64,000 nt of DNA from JANNVK01 sp031430435 (lineage in GTDB: Bacteria; Acidobacteriota; Blastocatellia; Pyrinomonadales; Pyrinomonadaceae). The DNA lies in contig JANPBM010000004.1 of assembly GCA_031430435.1 (NCBI GenBank), positions 65,505-129,504 of the forward strand, in the 5' to 3' direction. Positions 8,383-16,432 of this stretch are shown here, one piece after another. Under the pieces are notes generated by a model. The model made no database searches, was not told the DNA's origin, and saw nothing but the letters and a program-made list of their open reading frames with translations. A program made the position numbers and the translations under genes. Numbering within the stretch: position 1 is the first letter of the stretch; each line of letters starts with the position of its first letter.

Positions 8383-8652
8383 TTAGAACACCACCTTAAA
8401 TTCTCTGTCGGGCTTTTGAAAAAGCTCTTCCTTTTTAATAATTTTCTTCATATCCGCGTGGGCGTTAAAACCCGTGGTCATCAGTCGTTCGTAAAACTCT
8501 TGAATCCAAATCTCACGTTGTTGAGCCAAATCAATATTCATTTCTTTAGCGATTTTTTCGTGCCGAACAAGCTGTTCGGCAACTTCTTCGGCGATCCATT
8601 TTTCAACTTCTTCGCTTCGTTTCGGTTTATTTTTTAGTATAGCTTTTGACAT
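8383..8652 (-). CDS. Small charged helical protein, function unknown
   Basis: An 89-residue protein from ATG 8652 (MSKAILKNKPKRSEEVEKWI). It is mostly helical by composition, with alternating Glu/Lys and one conserved-looking aromatic segment IWIQEFYERLMTTGFNAHADMKK. There is no signal peptide or membrane segment. I do not recognise a family. Its place between an amidohydrolase and a bicupin suggests an accessory subunit. A strong hairpin lies directly upstream of its start. Confidence 0.55.
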   Translation of the reverse strand: MSKAILKNKPKRSEEVEKWIAEEVAEQLVRHEKIAKEMNIDLAQQREIWIQEFYERLMTTGFNAHADMKKIIKKEELFQKPDREFKVVF

Positions 8653-8661
8653 TTTGTTTAC

Positions 8662-8707
8662 GCCGCCAACAAACACATACACGAAATTGTTTTTGCTTGT
8701 TGGCGGC
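8662..8707. other. Intercistronic hairpin with 11-bp perfect arms
   Basis: Arms GCCGCCAACAA (8662-8672) and TTGTTGGCGGC (8697-8707) surround a 24-base loop, between the amidohydrolase stop and the start of the small helical protein. No T-run follows on either strand, so it looks like an mRNA processing or stabilising structure rather than a terminator. The loop contains the ACACGAAA word also seen at 9570-9600. Confidence 0.45.
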
Positions 8708-8715
8708 TAATCCTC

Positions 8716-9564
8716 CTAAATCCAATCTTCCAATCCATAAACTCTGACCGCATTTTCGACCAATAATTTACGCTTCGGCGTTTCCCTTAATTCCAATTTA
8801 TCGAGTTCGTCCATCCCGTGTTTAAATCCGACAACCGGATAATCGGTGCCGAATAAAACCTTGTCTTGTCCGCGTGAATTGATAAATTTTATCAACGATT
8901 TGTCCCAATATTTCGGCAAATGCGCGTCTGTCCCGATAAAAACGTTCGGGTGTTTCCATGCCATCGAAATCATCTGTTCCGTCCACGGATGACCGATGTG
9001 GATGCCGATTATTTTCAGTTCGGGAAAGTCGATCGCCACGCGGTCAAGCGTAATCGGTTCGGCAACTGTCCGCAAAAACCATTGAGCCGAATGTCCGACC
9101 TGAATCTGAATCGGCACACCAAGTTCGGCACATTTCGCGTAAAACGGATAATAAACACGGCTGTCCGGCGGTTCACCGAACCAATGCGGGTAAAGATGCG
9201 CGCCGACAAAGCCGTATTCTTTGACCGCGACATCGAGTTTTCGCACCCAATTCATTATCTGCGAAGGATTTACGCCGATAATTCCTTTGAAACGATCAGG
9301 ATGCGCCGCGCAAACTTCGGCGATTTTCTCGAAAGGTTTTTCAAAGAAAATATTCGACCCGACCGCCGCGCCTGTCGTGGCTACCAGCAAACCTTTATCA
9401 ATGCCGCCTTCGTCCATCAAAGCCAATTCTTCTTCGACGGTTATACCGCGTTTTGTCATCTCTAAAATCCCGACCAAATCCCAAAATTGGTCAAGTTCCG
9501 GCGGATAACATTCGGTAATTTCCTTCGTCCAAAGATTGACGACTATATCTATTGCTCTTGTCAT
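8716..9564 (-). CDS. Amidohydrolase-2 family protein (ACMSD-like TIM barrel) with altered metal motif
   Basis: The protein has 282 residues from ATG 9564 (MTRAIDIVVNLWTKE). It shows the amidohydrolase-2 barrel: PIQIQVGHS, LKIIGIHIGHPW, NVFIGTDAHLPKY and VLFGTDYPV, with the C-terminal metal Asp in GTDYP. The N-terminal HxH that normally ligates the metal is replaced by VVN (IDIVVNLW). The family includes non-oxidative decarboxylases and hydratases of aromatic or branched acids. It may use fewer metal ligands or be a divergent subgroup. It is encoded between the acyl-CoA ligase and the small helical protein; the preceding 184-base gap (9565-9748) holds only low-complexity sequence. Confidence 0.75.
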   Translation of the reverse strand: MTRAIDIVVNLWTKEITECYPPELDQFWDLVGILEMTKRGITVEEELALMDEGGIDKGLLVATTGAAVGSNIFFEKPFEKIAEVCAAHPDRFKGIIGVNPSQIMNWVRKLDVAVKEYGFVGAHLYPHWFGEPPDSRVYYPFYAKCAELGVPIQIQVGHSAQWFLRTVAEPITLDRVAIDFPELKIIGIHIGHPWTEQMISMAWKHPNVFIGTDAHLPKYWDKSLIKFINSRGQDKVLFGTDYPVVGFKHGMDELDKLELRETPKRKLLVENAVRVYGLEDWI

Positions 9565-9729
9565 AAATTTTTTACCGCGAACAAACACGAAAGTACACGA
9601 AAAAGAATTAGACCCGAATGAACACAGATTTGACGGATTTTCGCAGCTAAGTTTTAGATTCTTAATCCGCCTTTATCTGCATAATCCCCGTTTTTCCGTG
9701 TCTGATTTTCAACTCTTAAACCACTAAAC

Positions 9730-9762
9730 TTTTCGTGTTATTTTCGTGTTATTTTCGTGTTT
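9730..9762. repeat. 11-bp tandem repeat, three copies, at the end of the acyl-CoA ligase gene
   Basis: TTTTCGTGTTA occurs twice and TTTTCGTGTTT once in tandem; the ligase stop codon lies in the second copy. The same CGTGTTT/CACGAA vocabulary recurs at 9570-9605, so the whole 9565-9762 interval is low-complexity spacer DNA. No gene is seen in it. Confidence 0.7.
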
Positions 9763-11295
9763 GTTCGTGGCTAAACCTTTCCCGCAAATCTTTTTTCAAA
9801 ATCTTCCCCGTCAAATTTCTCGGCAATTTATCAATAAATTCAACCGTTTTCGGCTTCTTAAAACCTGCTAATTTACCTTCGCAAAACGTGATTATTTCAC
9901 TTTCCGAAACTTTCGCGCCTTCTTTCAAAACGACAATCGCCTTCACTTCTTCGCCCCATTTTTCGCTCTTTACGCCGATCACGGCGACTTCAAAAATACT
10001 TTCGTGTTCCTGCAAAATTCGCTCGACTTCCGACGGATAAACGTTCAACGCACCGGAGATAATCATGTCGTTTTTGCGGTCAACCAAATATAAATAACCG
10101 TCTGCGTCCATTCGCGCCATATCGCCGGTTCGCAGCCAGCCGTCTCGCAAAGTTCGCTCCGTCGCCGCGTCGTTGTTCCAATAACCGACCATATTTGCTT
10201 CGGTGCGAATTGCAATTTCGCCGACTTCGTTTGCAGGTAAAAAGTTCCAATCTTCGTCCGCAATTTGCACGTCAACATTTGTCTGCGGTCGTCCGCACGA
10301 TTGCAAAAGATGCTTTTTATCGACGTTTTCCAACGCCAAGCGATGTTCGCTCGGTTCTAAAACTGTTCCCGCACAACCTGTTTCCGTTGTGGCAAAAGTT
10401 TGCCGGAAACCACATTTCGGAAACCTGCTCATCGCCTCACGCAAAACATTTTCGGGAATCGGCGATCCGCCGTAAAGCAAAACTTCTAAAGAACTTAAAT
10501 CGTATTTGTGCGAAATTTCGGACGCTAACAACATTTGAATCGTCGTCGGAACAAGATTTGTAAACGTGATTTTGTCGCGTTCAATCGTTTTGCAAGCCGT
10601 TTCAACATCGTAATTTATCAACGAAATTTGCGAACCGACATAAACCGCACAATAAATTCCCGCAATTCCCGCCGCCGAATACAATGGCGAAGGCAACATT
10701 ACCGTGTGCGTCTGACGACTCGCAATCGCGTGAACGTGAATCAACATTCCGACCAAAAGCGAATAATGCGAGTAAATCGCACCTTTGGGGAAACCTGTTG
10801 TTCCCGAAGTGTAGAGCAACATCGCGGCATCGCTTCCGCTTGCGGATTGCGGATTGCGGATTTGTTTTGTTCGACTAAATTTTCAAATAACTGCGGATTT
10901 ATAATGTGTTGCAAACAATCAACTTTCGCTTTAACTTCAATCGCATTTTGCTCGGTCGATTCGTCGCAAATAATCGCTTTTGCACCCGAATTCTCGACGA
11001 TAAACGCGACTTCGTTCGCCGTCAAACGATAATTTACCGTTACGGAAACTAAGCCGACTTGAGCCAAACCGAACAATGCTTCAACCCATTGATTCGAGTT
11101 TTTGGCGTAAATCGCCACGCGGTCGCCACGTTCCAAACCTGACTTTAATAACGAATCGGCGAATAATTTCGCCCGCTTATCAAGTTCTTTCCAAGTAAAT
11201 TTCTTTTCGCCGAAAATCAGCCCGACATCGCCGGGAAAATTTCGTGCATTCCGCGAAAGCAAATCGCCCGCAGTTGTCAGACCGCCAAATATCAT
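9749..11295 (-). pseudogene. Acyl-CoA / carboxylate-CoA ligase, frameshifted at a heptanucleotide repeat
   Basis: Two overlapping frames together make one AMP-binding enzyme of about 510 residues. The upstream frame begins MIFGGLTTAGDLLSRNARNF at 11295 and carries the usual N-terminal half up to about 10840; the downstream frame carries the P-loop LLYTSGTTGFPKG, WLRTGDMARMDADGYL and the C-terminal lysine motif NLTGKILKKDLRERF. The frames break at three exact copies of a 7-bp unit (10842-10862). With one or four copies the frame would close and read SASGSDAAMLLYTSGTTG, a typical family sequence. The gene may thus be a pseudogene, a sequencing artefact or an OFF state of a phase-variable gene. 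It heads the catabolic cluster. Confidence 0.85.
10842..10862. repeat. Heptanucleotide tandem repeat (GCGGATT)x3 inside the acyl-CoA ligase
   Basis: Three perfect copies of GCGGATT on the plus strand, exactly at the junction of the two ligase frames. Counting bases from the last upstream codons to the ATG-TTG-CTC of the P-loop gives 38, so one added or two lost 7-mers restore the frame. Confidence 0.9.
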
Positions 11296-11307
11296 TTTCT
11301 TCCCAAA

Positions 11308-11733
11308 CTATGCTTTCAACCAATCCCCGACACCATACGGATCTTCCGCCGGTTGCGAAAAATGTTCGTGAAAAATCCGCCATTTACCGTCATTTTCTTT
11401 TTGCATAACGAACGTTCCGCGAAATTTTATCACTTTCAAATTGCCGCCGATATTAACTTTCATCTCGACAATTCCCGCAATCACGCCGCAATCGCCGATG
11501 ACCTTTGCCATCGGTTCAAACTCGATCCATTCGCAACTTTCAACCGAAATCATCGAATCGTTAAAATCTCGCCAACCTTTACTCACCTTCTCAAAACCTT
11601 GCGTAACCCACCGCGGACCTTCCACAAACACCAACAATTCTTCCGAATCGGTGTAATGATCGATGATATTTTCGATGCGTTTGCGGACGACATCTTGAAA
11701 ATGATTAAGCGAATTTTCGACAAAATTTTCCAT
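11308..11733 (-). CDS. NTF2-like (SnoaL/DUF4440-type) protein
   Basis: The protein has 141 residues from ATG 11733 (MENFVENSLNHFQDVVRKR); the longer upstream reading frame has no support. The pattern of an N-terminal helix pair, FVEGPRWVTQGFEKVSKGWRDF, a beta sheet with ECSEWIEF-like strands (ESCEWIEFEPMAKVIGD), and a C-terminal KWRIFHEHFSQP fits the cone-shaped NTF2-like fold used by nuclear-transport-factor-like enzymes and SnoaL-type ketosteroid isomerase relatives. It ends 12 bases before the acyl-CoA ligase starts, so it is probably the first gene of the catabolic operon. Specific function unknown. Confidence 0.75.
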   Translation of the reverse strand: MENFVENSLNHFQDVVRKRIENIIDHYTDSEELLVFVEGPRWVTQGFEKVSKGWRDFNDSMISVESCEWIEFEPMAKVIGDCGVIAGIVEMKVNIGGNLKVIKFRGTFVMQKENDGKWRIFHEHFSQPAEDPYGVGDWLKA

Positions 11734-11805
11734 AACTTTATTTGTTATAGATTTATAACATTTTGAGGTTATGAAAATCAAATAAAGCCGTGTAAAAATT
11801 AAAGA

Positions 11806-11835
11806 TTGCAAACTATTTGAGGTTGTGTGTATAAT
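11806..11835 (+). promoter_or_regulatory. Candidate promoter for the LecA-like gene
   Basis: TTGCAA (11806-11811), 18 bases, then TATAAT (11830-11835), about 95 bases upstream of the ATG at 11937. The divergent start of the NTF2-like gene lies 73 bases to the left. Confidence 0.45.
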
Positions 11836-11936
11836 AATCGTGGGATTGCAAAATGCTCTTGCAACCCGAAACACACAATCTACATCTACAAATTTGTTCT
11901 ATTGTTCTTTCCGAATCCGTTTTCTTTGGAGATATT

Positions 11937-12773
11937 ATGCTATTAAAATCTAAATTATTTCGTTTTACGTTGGTCTTAGGCTTACTTTTGTCATTAAGTT
12001 TTTCGGTTTTGGCTGACACAATCCGTTTGAAAGACGGAAGCGTGGTTAAAGGAAAAGTCGTTGGTTTCAAAGACGGGCAGTTCATTGTGATGATCGGCGA
12101 CGGCAATCGTCAACGTCAAATGTCGTTTTTTGCCGATGAAATCGACAAGATTGAATTTGATGCCGTGATTGCGACAAAAGCGCCAACCACACCGGTTTCA
12201 ACTGTTCCGACAACTCCGAAACCTGTAACAACTCAAACTTATCCGGCTAATCAAAACGTCATAATTGTCGGCGGAAACAAAAATCCTCCGGCTAATCCGA
12301 CGGTTGGCAAAATGCCTGAGGTTTCGACCCCGCGTTCGACAAACACAAATGTTTCGTCCGGCGGCGACACGATGGGAACTCCGAACAATAAGCCGAAACC
12401 GATTGTTGTAACATCGCTGGTTTTGGCTGATAACACTTCGAACGGTTGGAAAAATTCGGGTTGGGTTGTCAAAAAAGGACAACGAATTAAAATCAGCGGA
12501 ACGGGCAGAATCTCGCTCGGTAACGGTCGTTATTCGACTCCCGAAGGCGTAAGCTCAATCACCGACGCAACTAAACTCAAAAAAGACGAAGCAACCGGCG
12601 GACTTCTTGCCGTCATCGGCGATGACAATAACGACTTTATTTTTGTCGGAAATTCGCGTGAATTTGTCGCCCAACGCGACGGCGTTTTATTTCTCGGCAT
12701 TAACGAAGGCAACTTGGACGATAATTCCGGTGCGTTCAATGTTACAATCGAGATCGATCCGAACGTTAAATAG
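11937..12773 (+). CDS. Exported protein with PA-IL (LecA)-like C-terminal domain
   Basis: The protein has 278 residues. The ATG at 11937 follows GGAG by 5 bases and opens a signal peptide (MLLKSKLFRFTLVLGLLLSL, cleavage after VLA). Residues about 24-70 (DTIRLKDGSVVKGKVVGFKD, RQMSFFADEIDKIEF) are a small beta domain common in bacterial envelope proteins. A Thr/Pro/Asn-rich linker follows. Residues about 155-275 resemble the galactose-binding lectin PA-IL: SGWVVKKGQRIKISGTG, GGLLAVIGDD, FVAQRDGVLFLGIN and DDNSGAFNVTIEID. In LecA a matching NNSG loop contributes to calcium and sugar binding. It probably acts at the outer surface as a carbohydrate- or glycolipid-binding protein; sugar binding is inferred. 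Confidence 0.75.
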   Translation: MLLKSKLFRFTLVLGLLLSLSFSVLADTIRLKDGSVVKGKVVGFKDGQFIVMIGDGNRQRQMSFFADEIDKIEFDAVIATKAPTTPVSTVPTTPKPVTTQTYPANQNVIIVGGNKNPPANPTVGKMPEVSTPRSTNTNVSSGGDTMGTPNNKPKPIVVTSLVLADNTSNGWKNSGWVVKKGQRIKISGTGRISLGNGRYSTPEGVSSITDATKLKKDEATGGLLAVIGDDNNDFIFVGNSREFVAQRDGVLFLGINEGNLDDNSGAFNVTIEIDPNVK

Positions 12774-12800
12774 TTTTTCTGTCCTCCTTATTATTTTCGG

Positions 12801-12836
12801 CGACACACAAGTTTTTACTCGTGTGTCGTTTTTTTT
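12801..12836 (+). terminator. Rho-independent terminator after the LecA-like gene
   Basis: Stem CGACACAC / GTGTGTCG (12801-12808, 12821-12828) followed by a run of eight or more T. Confidence 0.8.
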
Positions 12837-12908
12837 GTAACTGAAATCAACAAATTTTCCAACTAAAATGCCCGTAAATGAATCTAAAAATGGTATAAAA
12901 GAAATGTT

Positions 12909-14147
12909 ATGTCAAAAAATTATCGTATTTTCGTTTTACTTGTCGGCGTTATTTGTCTGAATTTGTCTGCGTTTGCCCAATCAAAACCGCAAAAACCGAC
13001 TGAAACTCCCGCCGGCACCGACAAAAAAAACCAGCGTCCCGATGTGACAAAAACTGAGGAAGAACGCAAAAAAGAAGATGAGCTTCGCAAGCAAAAAGAG
13101 AAGGAACGCGAGGACGAAAAAAACGCCGTTCAAGACACCGAAGTTCTGATTATTCAGACAAATACGGTCAATGTTGACACCGTTGTTTACAACAAAAAAA
13201 CCGGACAAATTTTGACGAATTTAAAAAAAGAAAATTTTGCGATTTTTGAAAACGGCACAAAACAAGACATTACGAATTTCGCCACGCCCGAAGCGCCGAT
13301 TACGGTTAGTGTGGTCGTGGAATACAGCAAGTGGTCGGAGATTTTCGGCAATTCACCCGGATTGCGGCAAGGCGAAGGAAAACTAGAAGTTGTGCGTCCC
13401 GTTGCTTTTTTTCTGTCGAATTTTATCAAACCGCCAAACGATTATGCGTCCGTCATTGCGTTTGATATTCGCCCGACTCCGATTACGGATTTCACCAACG
13501 ATCCGCGAAGAATTCAAGACACAATCAATTTGTTGCTCAGAAATAACCCCGCGTTTCGTGAAAATAATTTGTTTGATGCGATGAAATTTGCACTTTTGGG
13601 CGGAAAAGGCGACACGGTTGTTTTGGAAAATTCAAAAGAAAAATCATCGAATTACGCCGGAATGGTTGCAGTTAAAGCAAAACGACGAGCGATTATTCTA
13701 GTCGCTTCGGGTATCGATACGTTCAGCAAAACTCGTTACGACGAGATTCGCCGAATTGTGCAGGAAGCAGGAATTCCTTTTTATATTATCAGCACGGGAA
13801 ATTTATTTTTCAAATTGTACGGAGAAAACCTTGACCCGGGTCGCACATCTCCCGGACTGCCTGACCGTTTAACTTTTCTGCAAGCTCAAAACGCGATGAA
13901 TACTTTTGCCAAAGAATCCGGCGGATTTCATTATCCGATTACTTTCGAGAGCGAAATTCCCGATGATTTACGCAACATCAATACTTTTTTGCGAAGCCAA
14001 TACAGTCTTGCATTTGACGCGGGCGAGAAAAAAGACGGCAAAAGAAATACATTGAAAGTGTCGATAGATGTTGACCTTGACGGCAAATACGATGACAAAG
14101 ATTTAGTTATTCAACATCGTCCGTTTTATTTTTCGGCAAAAAAATAG
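12909..14147 (+). CDS. Exported VWFA-related protein of the acidobacterial type
   Basis: The protein has 412 residues with a signal peptide (MSKNYRIFVLLVGVICLNLS, cleavage after FAQ), then about 50 residues rich in Lys/Glu (KTEEERKKEDELRKQKEKER, probably coiled coil), a beta segment VNVDTVVYNKKTGQILTNL and a VWFA fold to the C-terminus. This is the family described as VWFA-related acidobacterial domain, usually present in many paralogues in this phylum. The usual DxSxS metal site reads EYSKWS here, so the MIDAS is degenerate. The end of the domain carries YSLAFDAGEKKDGK, typical of the group. It probably mediates extracellular protein contacts. A bidirectional terminator follows. Confidence 0.88.
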   Translation: MSKNYRIFVLLVGVICLNLSAFAQSKPQKPTETPAGTDKKNQRPDVTKTEEERKKEDELRKQKEKEREDEKNAVQDTEVLIIQTNTVNVDTVVYNKKTGQILTNLKKENFAIFENGTKQDITNFATPEAPITVSVVVEYSKWSEIFGNSPGLRQGEGKLEVVRPVAFFLSNFIKPPNDYASVIAFDIRPTPITDFTNDPRRIQDTINLLLRNNPAFRENNLFDAMKFALLGGKGDTVVLENSKEKSSNYAGMVAVKAKRRAIILVASGIDTFSKTRYDEIRRIVQEAGIPFYIISTGNLFFKLYGENLDPGRTSPGLPDRLTFLQAQNAMNTFAKESGGFHYPITFESEIPDDLRNINTFLRSQYSLAFDAGEKKDGKRNTLKVSIDVDLDGKYDDKDLVIQHRPFYFSAKK

Positions 14148-14169
14148 AACTTTTCGATTGCTTTACATA

Positions 14170-14213
14170 AATAAACCGGTTGCCTTTAACTTAGTTGAAG
14201 CAACCGGTTTATT
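14170..14213. terminator. Bidirectional terminator between converging genes
   Basis: Perfect 14-bp arms, 14170-14183 and 14200-14213 (AATAAACCGGTTGC and its complement), with a 16-base loop, centred between the VWFA stop and the AlbA_2 stop. A/T-rich on both flanks. Confidence 0.8.
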
Positions 14214-14216
14214 ATT

Positions 14217-15494
14217 TTACCGACCAAAAATTTTGAGTCGAAATTCGTCGTTGTTTGTTTGAATTTCGGCGCGTTTATCCGAAAAGTTTCGCGCGTCTTT
14301 GAGCAACTGCGGCAAACTGCTCGAAAACCGATTTGCTTCGTACGCGGGACTGTGAAAAATCGAGGTAATTTGCGGATTCAAACGCTGTGTGATGCCGTAA
14401 CGGATTGCCCGCGAAGCAGGCGGAACAAAACCGTTGGTGCGGCGCGGATTGATTATTTCAATCGCGTTATCGAAAATATGAAGGCGTGTTTTGTTGTCGC
14501 GTAACGCCATATCTCGATGAACCAAAGCGTTGACAACCATTTCGCAAACTACATTTTCTTGATAAGACTGCCGCGAAACAATCGGCGAATTTGAGCTTAC
14601 CGCTTTTTTTTGCTTTTCTGCGAGCAAATCGCACCAGCGTTTGATAAACCGCAAACTTTGTTCGTAAATTGTGACTAAATTCCCTTTAATTTCAACGGTT
14701 TCGACGACTTGGGACTGACCGTTTTCACCTGAAAACCGAGTTGCGTAAACAGTTGAACGCGGTAAGAGTTGCGGAACTCGTTCGTTTTTGCCGAACAATA
14801 AAATCGCGGCAACGGTCGGCGTGATTTCTTCGATGGTACCGACCGCCAACAACAAATCTTTTCGCAAAAACTCGCCGGTTTCCCAAGTAAATTTACTGTC
14901 AATGTCGTCTTCAAATTTTTTCGCAAAACTCCACAGCAAAGCATCGTCAATGTCTGTTTCAGTCGCGCCGACAACCGGGATATTTTCATAATTAAGCGGA
15001 CGGATTTCGTCTAACCAACTTGATAATTCTTCGCGTGAAGCCTCGCGTTTTTCTGCCCCGAAACGCATAAAAAACCTGCCGTCTTTTGTTCGATACGGCT
15101 TTTTATTTCCAACGACTTCGAGGGCAATAATGCGTCTGCCGTTGTCAAAAGACATCATATCAAGCAACGGCACCAACGGCGGATAAATTTCTTCGCGGCA
15201 AATTCGGACGAGTTCGGTTCGCACTTCTTCGGGATTTTCCAAGCCTTCGATTCGCAGTTGATCGCTCACGCCAAAGACAAAAATTCCGCCGTCGGTGTTC
15301 GCCAGAGCAATTATTCCTTGGGCAATTTTTTCAGAATTTGAAAGTTTTACTTTGAGTTCAAAATAAGTGTCTTCGCCGCCGCGAATCATTCTAATCAGTT
15401 CGGTTCGTGATATTTGCAGCGTTGGGGCGTTGTATAAAAACTCTTCATACGAGCGTTCGGTGCGTTGGATATTTCGATTTCGTCTGCGTGCCAT
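14217..15494 (-). CDS. AlbA_2 (Schlafen-like) domain ATP-binding protein, RecG-like C-terminus
   Basis: The protein has 425 residues. Residues about 28-150 form the AlbA_2 domain (IRGGEDTYFELKVKLSNSEK, ALANTDGGIFVFGVSD, ALEVVGNKKPYRTKDGRFF). The C-terminal half carries the HATPase_c_4-type segment VNALVHRDMALRD, LHIFDNAIEIINPR and FVPPASRAIRYG. Such proteins are annotated as putative DNA-binding or helicase-related regulators; some act in phage defence or nucleic acid cleavage, but most have no assigned role. It stands alone, divergent from nothing, between a terminator and the HIT gene. The start ATG 15494 is preceded by no strong ribosome binding site. Confidence 0.8.
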   Translation of the reverse strand: MARRRNRNIQRTERSYEEFLYNAPTLQISRTELIRMIRGGEDTYFELKVKLSNSEKIAQGIIALANTDGGIFVFGVSDQLRIEGLENPEEVRTELVRICREEIYPPLVPLLDMMSFDNGRRIIALEVVGNKKPYRTKDGRFFMRFGAEKREASREELSSWLDEIRPLNYENIPVVGATETDIDDALLWSFAKKFEDDIDSKFTWETGEFLRKDLLLAVGTIEEITPTVAAILLFGKNERVPQLLPRSTVYATRFSGENGQSQVVETVEIKGNLVTIYEQSLRFIKRWCDLLAEKQKKAVSSNSPIVSRQSYQENVVCEMVVNALVHRDMALRDNKTRLHIFDNAIEIINPRRTNGFVPPASRAIRYGITQRLNPQITSIFHSPAYEANRFSSSLPQLLKDARNFSDKRAEIQTNNDEFRLKIFGR

Positions 15495-15562
15495 TTTGAG
15501 AAATAATCTGCTAAAGTCTTGATTTTATTGAAACATTTCGGAGCCGAATTGTCGAGAAAAAA

Positions 15563-16057
15563 TCAACTGAATTGCGTTTTTAATTTATCGAAAGTTGTTT
15601 GCAGAGATTCGGGAATCGTGCGAGTTTGACCAATCGCGGTCATAAAATTTGCATCGCCGACCCAACGCGGCAAAAGATGCAGATGATAATGTTCGGCAAC
15701 GCCGGCACCTGCCGCTTTCCCGAAATTCATACCCAGATTTATGCCGTCGGGTTGATAAATTTTTCGCAAGGCAGTTTGGCAGTGCTTGGTTAAATCCATC
15801 AATTCATCGGTTGTTTTTTTGTCGGCTTGGTCGAGGTCAGCCAAATGTTGGTACGGAATAATCATCAAATGTCCGCTGATATAAGGATAAATGTTGAGAA
15901 TAACAAAGTTAAACTCGGCACGATGAAGAATAAATTTTTCTTCATCAGTTGCCGAGTTTAAAAGTAATCCGCAAAATACACAACTGCTTTGAGCCTCTAA
16001 AGTTGATTTATCGGCTTTGATATAATTGTATCGCCACGGACTCCATAATACATCCAC
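15563..16057 (-). CDS. HIT family hydrolase/phosphorylase (Ap4A type)
   Basis: The protein has 164 residues and begins MDVLWSPWRYNYIKADK, as in actinobacterial-type AP-4-A phosphorylases. A CVFC zinc-like pair lies at about residues 26-29 and the histidine triad reads AEHYHLHLLPRW near 115-126; NIYPYISGHLMIIPYQH is the conserved strand-turn. It should hydrolyse or phosphorolyse dinucleoside polyphosphates or AMP-linked adducts. It is transcribed with HU upstream on the same strand, with a 55-base gap. Confidence 0.9.
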   Translation of the reverse strand: MDVLWSPWRYNYIKADKSTLEAQSSCVFCGLLLNSATDEEKFILHRAEFNFVILNIYPYISGHLMIIPYQHLADLDQADKKTTDELMDLTKHCQTALRKIYQPDGINLGMNFGKAAGAGVAEHYHLHLLPRWVGDANFMTAIGQTRTIPESLQTTFDKLKTQFS

Positions 16058-16112
16058 GTTATTGGTTTAGGTTTGAGAACCTGCGAAAGAACTTCTTTCG
16101 CCAAACTAAAGT

Positions 16113-16388
16113 TTATTTATTGACAATGTCTTTCAGTTCTTTGCCCGGCTTAAAGTATGCAACTCTTTTCGCCGGAATATTGACTGTGGCACCTGTTTTA
16201 GGATTACGACCTGTGCGGGCATTTCGTTCACGCACACGGAAACTTCCAAAACCGCGAAGCTCGATTTTATCACCGTTATTCAAAGCTCCGATGATGCTTT
16301 CAAACACAACTTCGACCAGTTGTTCCGCATCTTTTTTTGTCATATCTGTTTCTTTCGCAACTTGTTCAACTAAATCTGCTTTTGTCAT
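16113..16388 (-). CDS. hup: HU family DNA-binding protein
   Basis: A 91-residue protein of standard HU length. MTKADLVEQVAKETDMTKKD forms the dimerisation helices; the family signature GFGSFRVRERNARTGRNPKT leads into the DNA-binding arm with the proline of GATVNIPAKRVAYFKPG. It should be a histone-like homodimer that bends DNA in the nucleoid. AGGAG lies a few bases upstream of the ATG. It is encoded just downstream of rpsA; in many bacteria an HU/IHF gene also follows rpsA, so this is a conserved neighbourhood. Confidence 0.95.
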   Translation of the reverse strand: MTKADLVEQVAKETDMTKKDAEQLVEVVFESIIGALNNGDKIELRGFGSFRVRERNARTGRNPKTGATVNIPAKRVAYFKPGKELKDIVNK

Positions 16389-16432
16389 TTTTTTCTCCTA
16401 AGACCTTAGTTTTTATTTTTAATTGCTAAAAC

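Noticed and set aside
8308..8384. Inverted repeat of TAATTTATTCATTTA type around the bicupin start as an operator
   Set aside because: The arms match well, but the region is low-complexity ATTCATT text, so a chance origin is likely.
11813..12106. Minus-strand frame overlapping the LecA-like gene start
   Set aside because: Covers a signal peptide gene with good start signals on the other strand and shows no motif.
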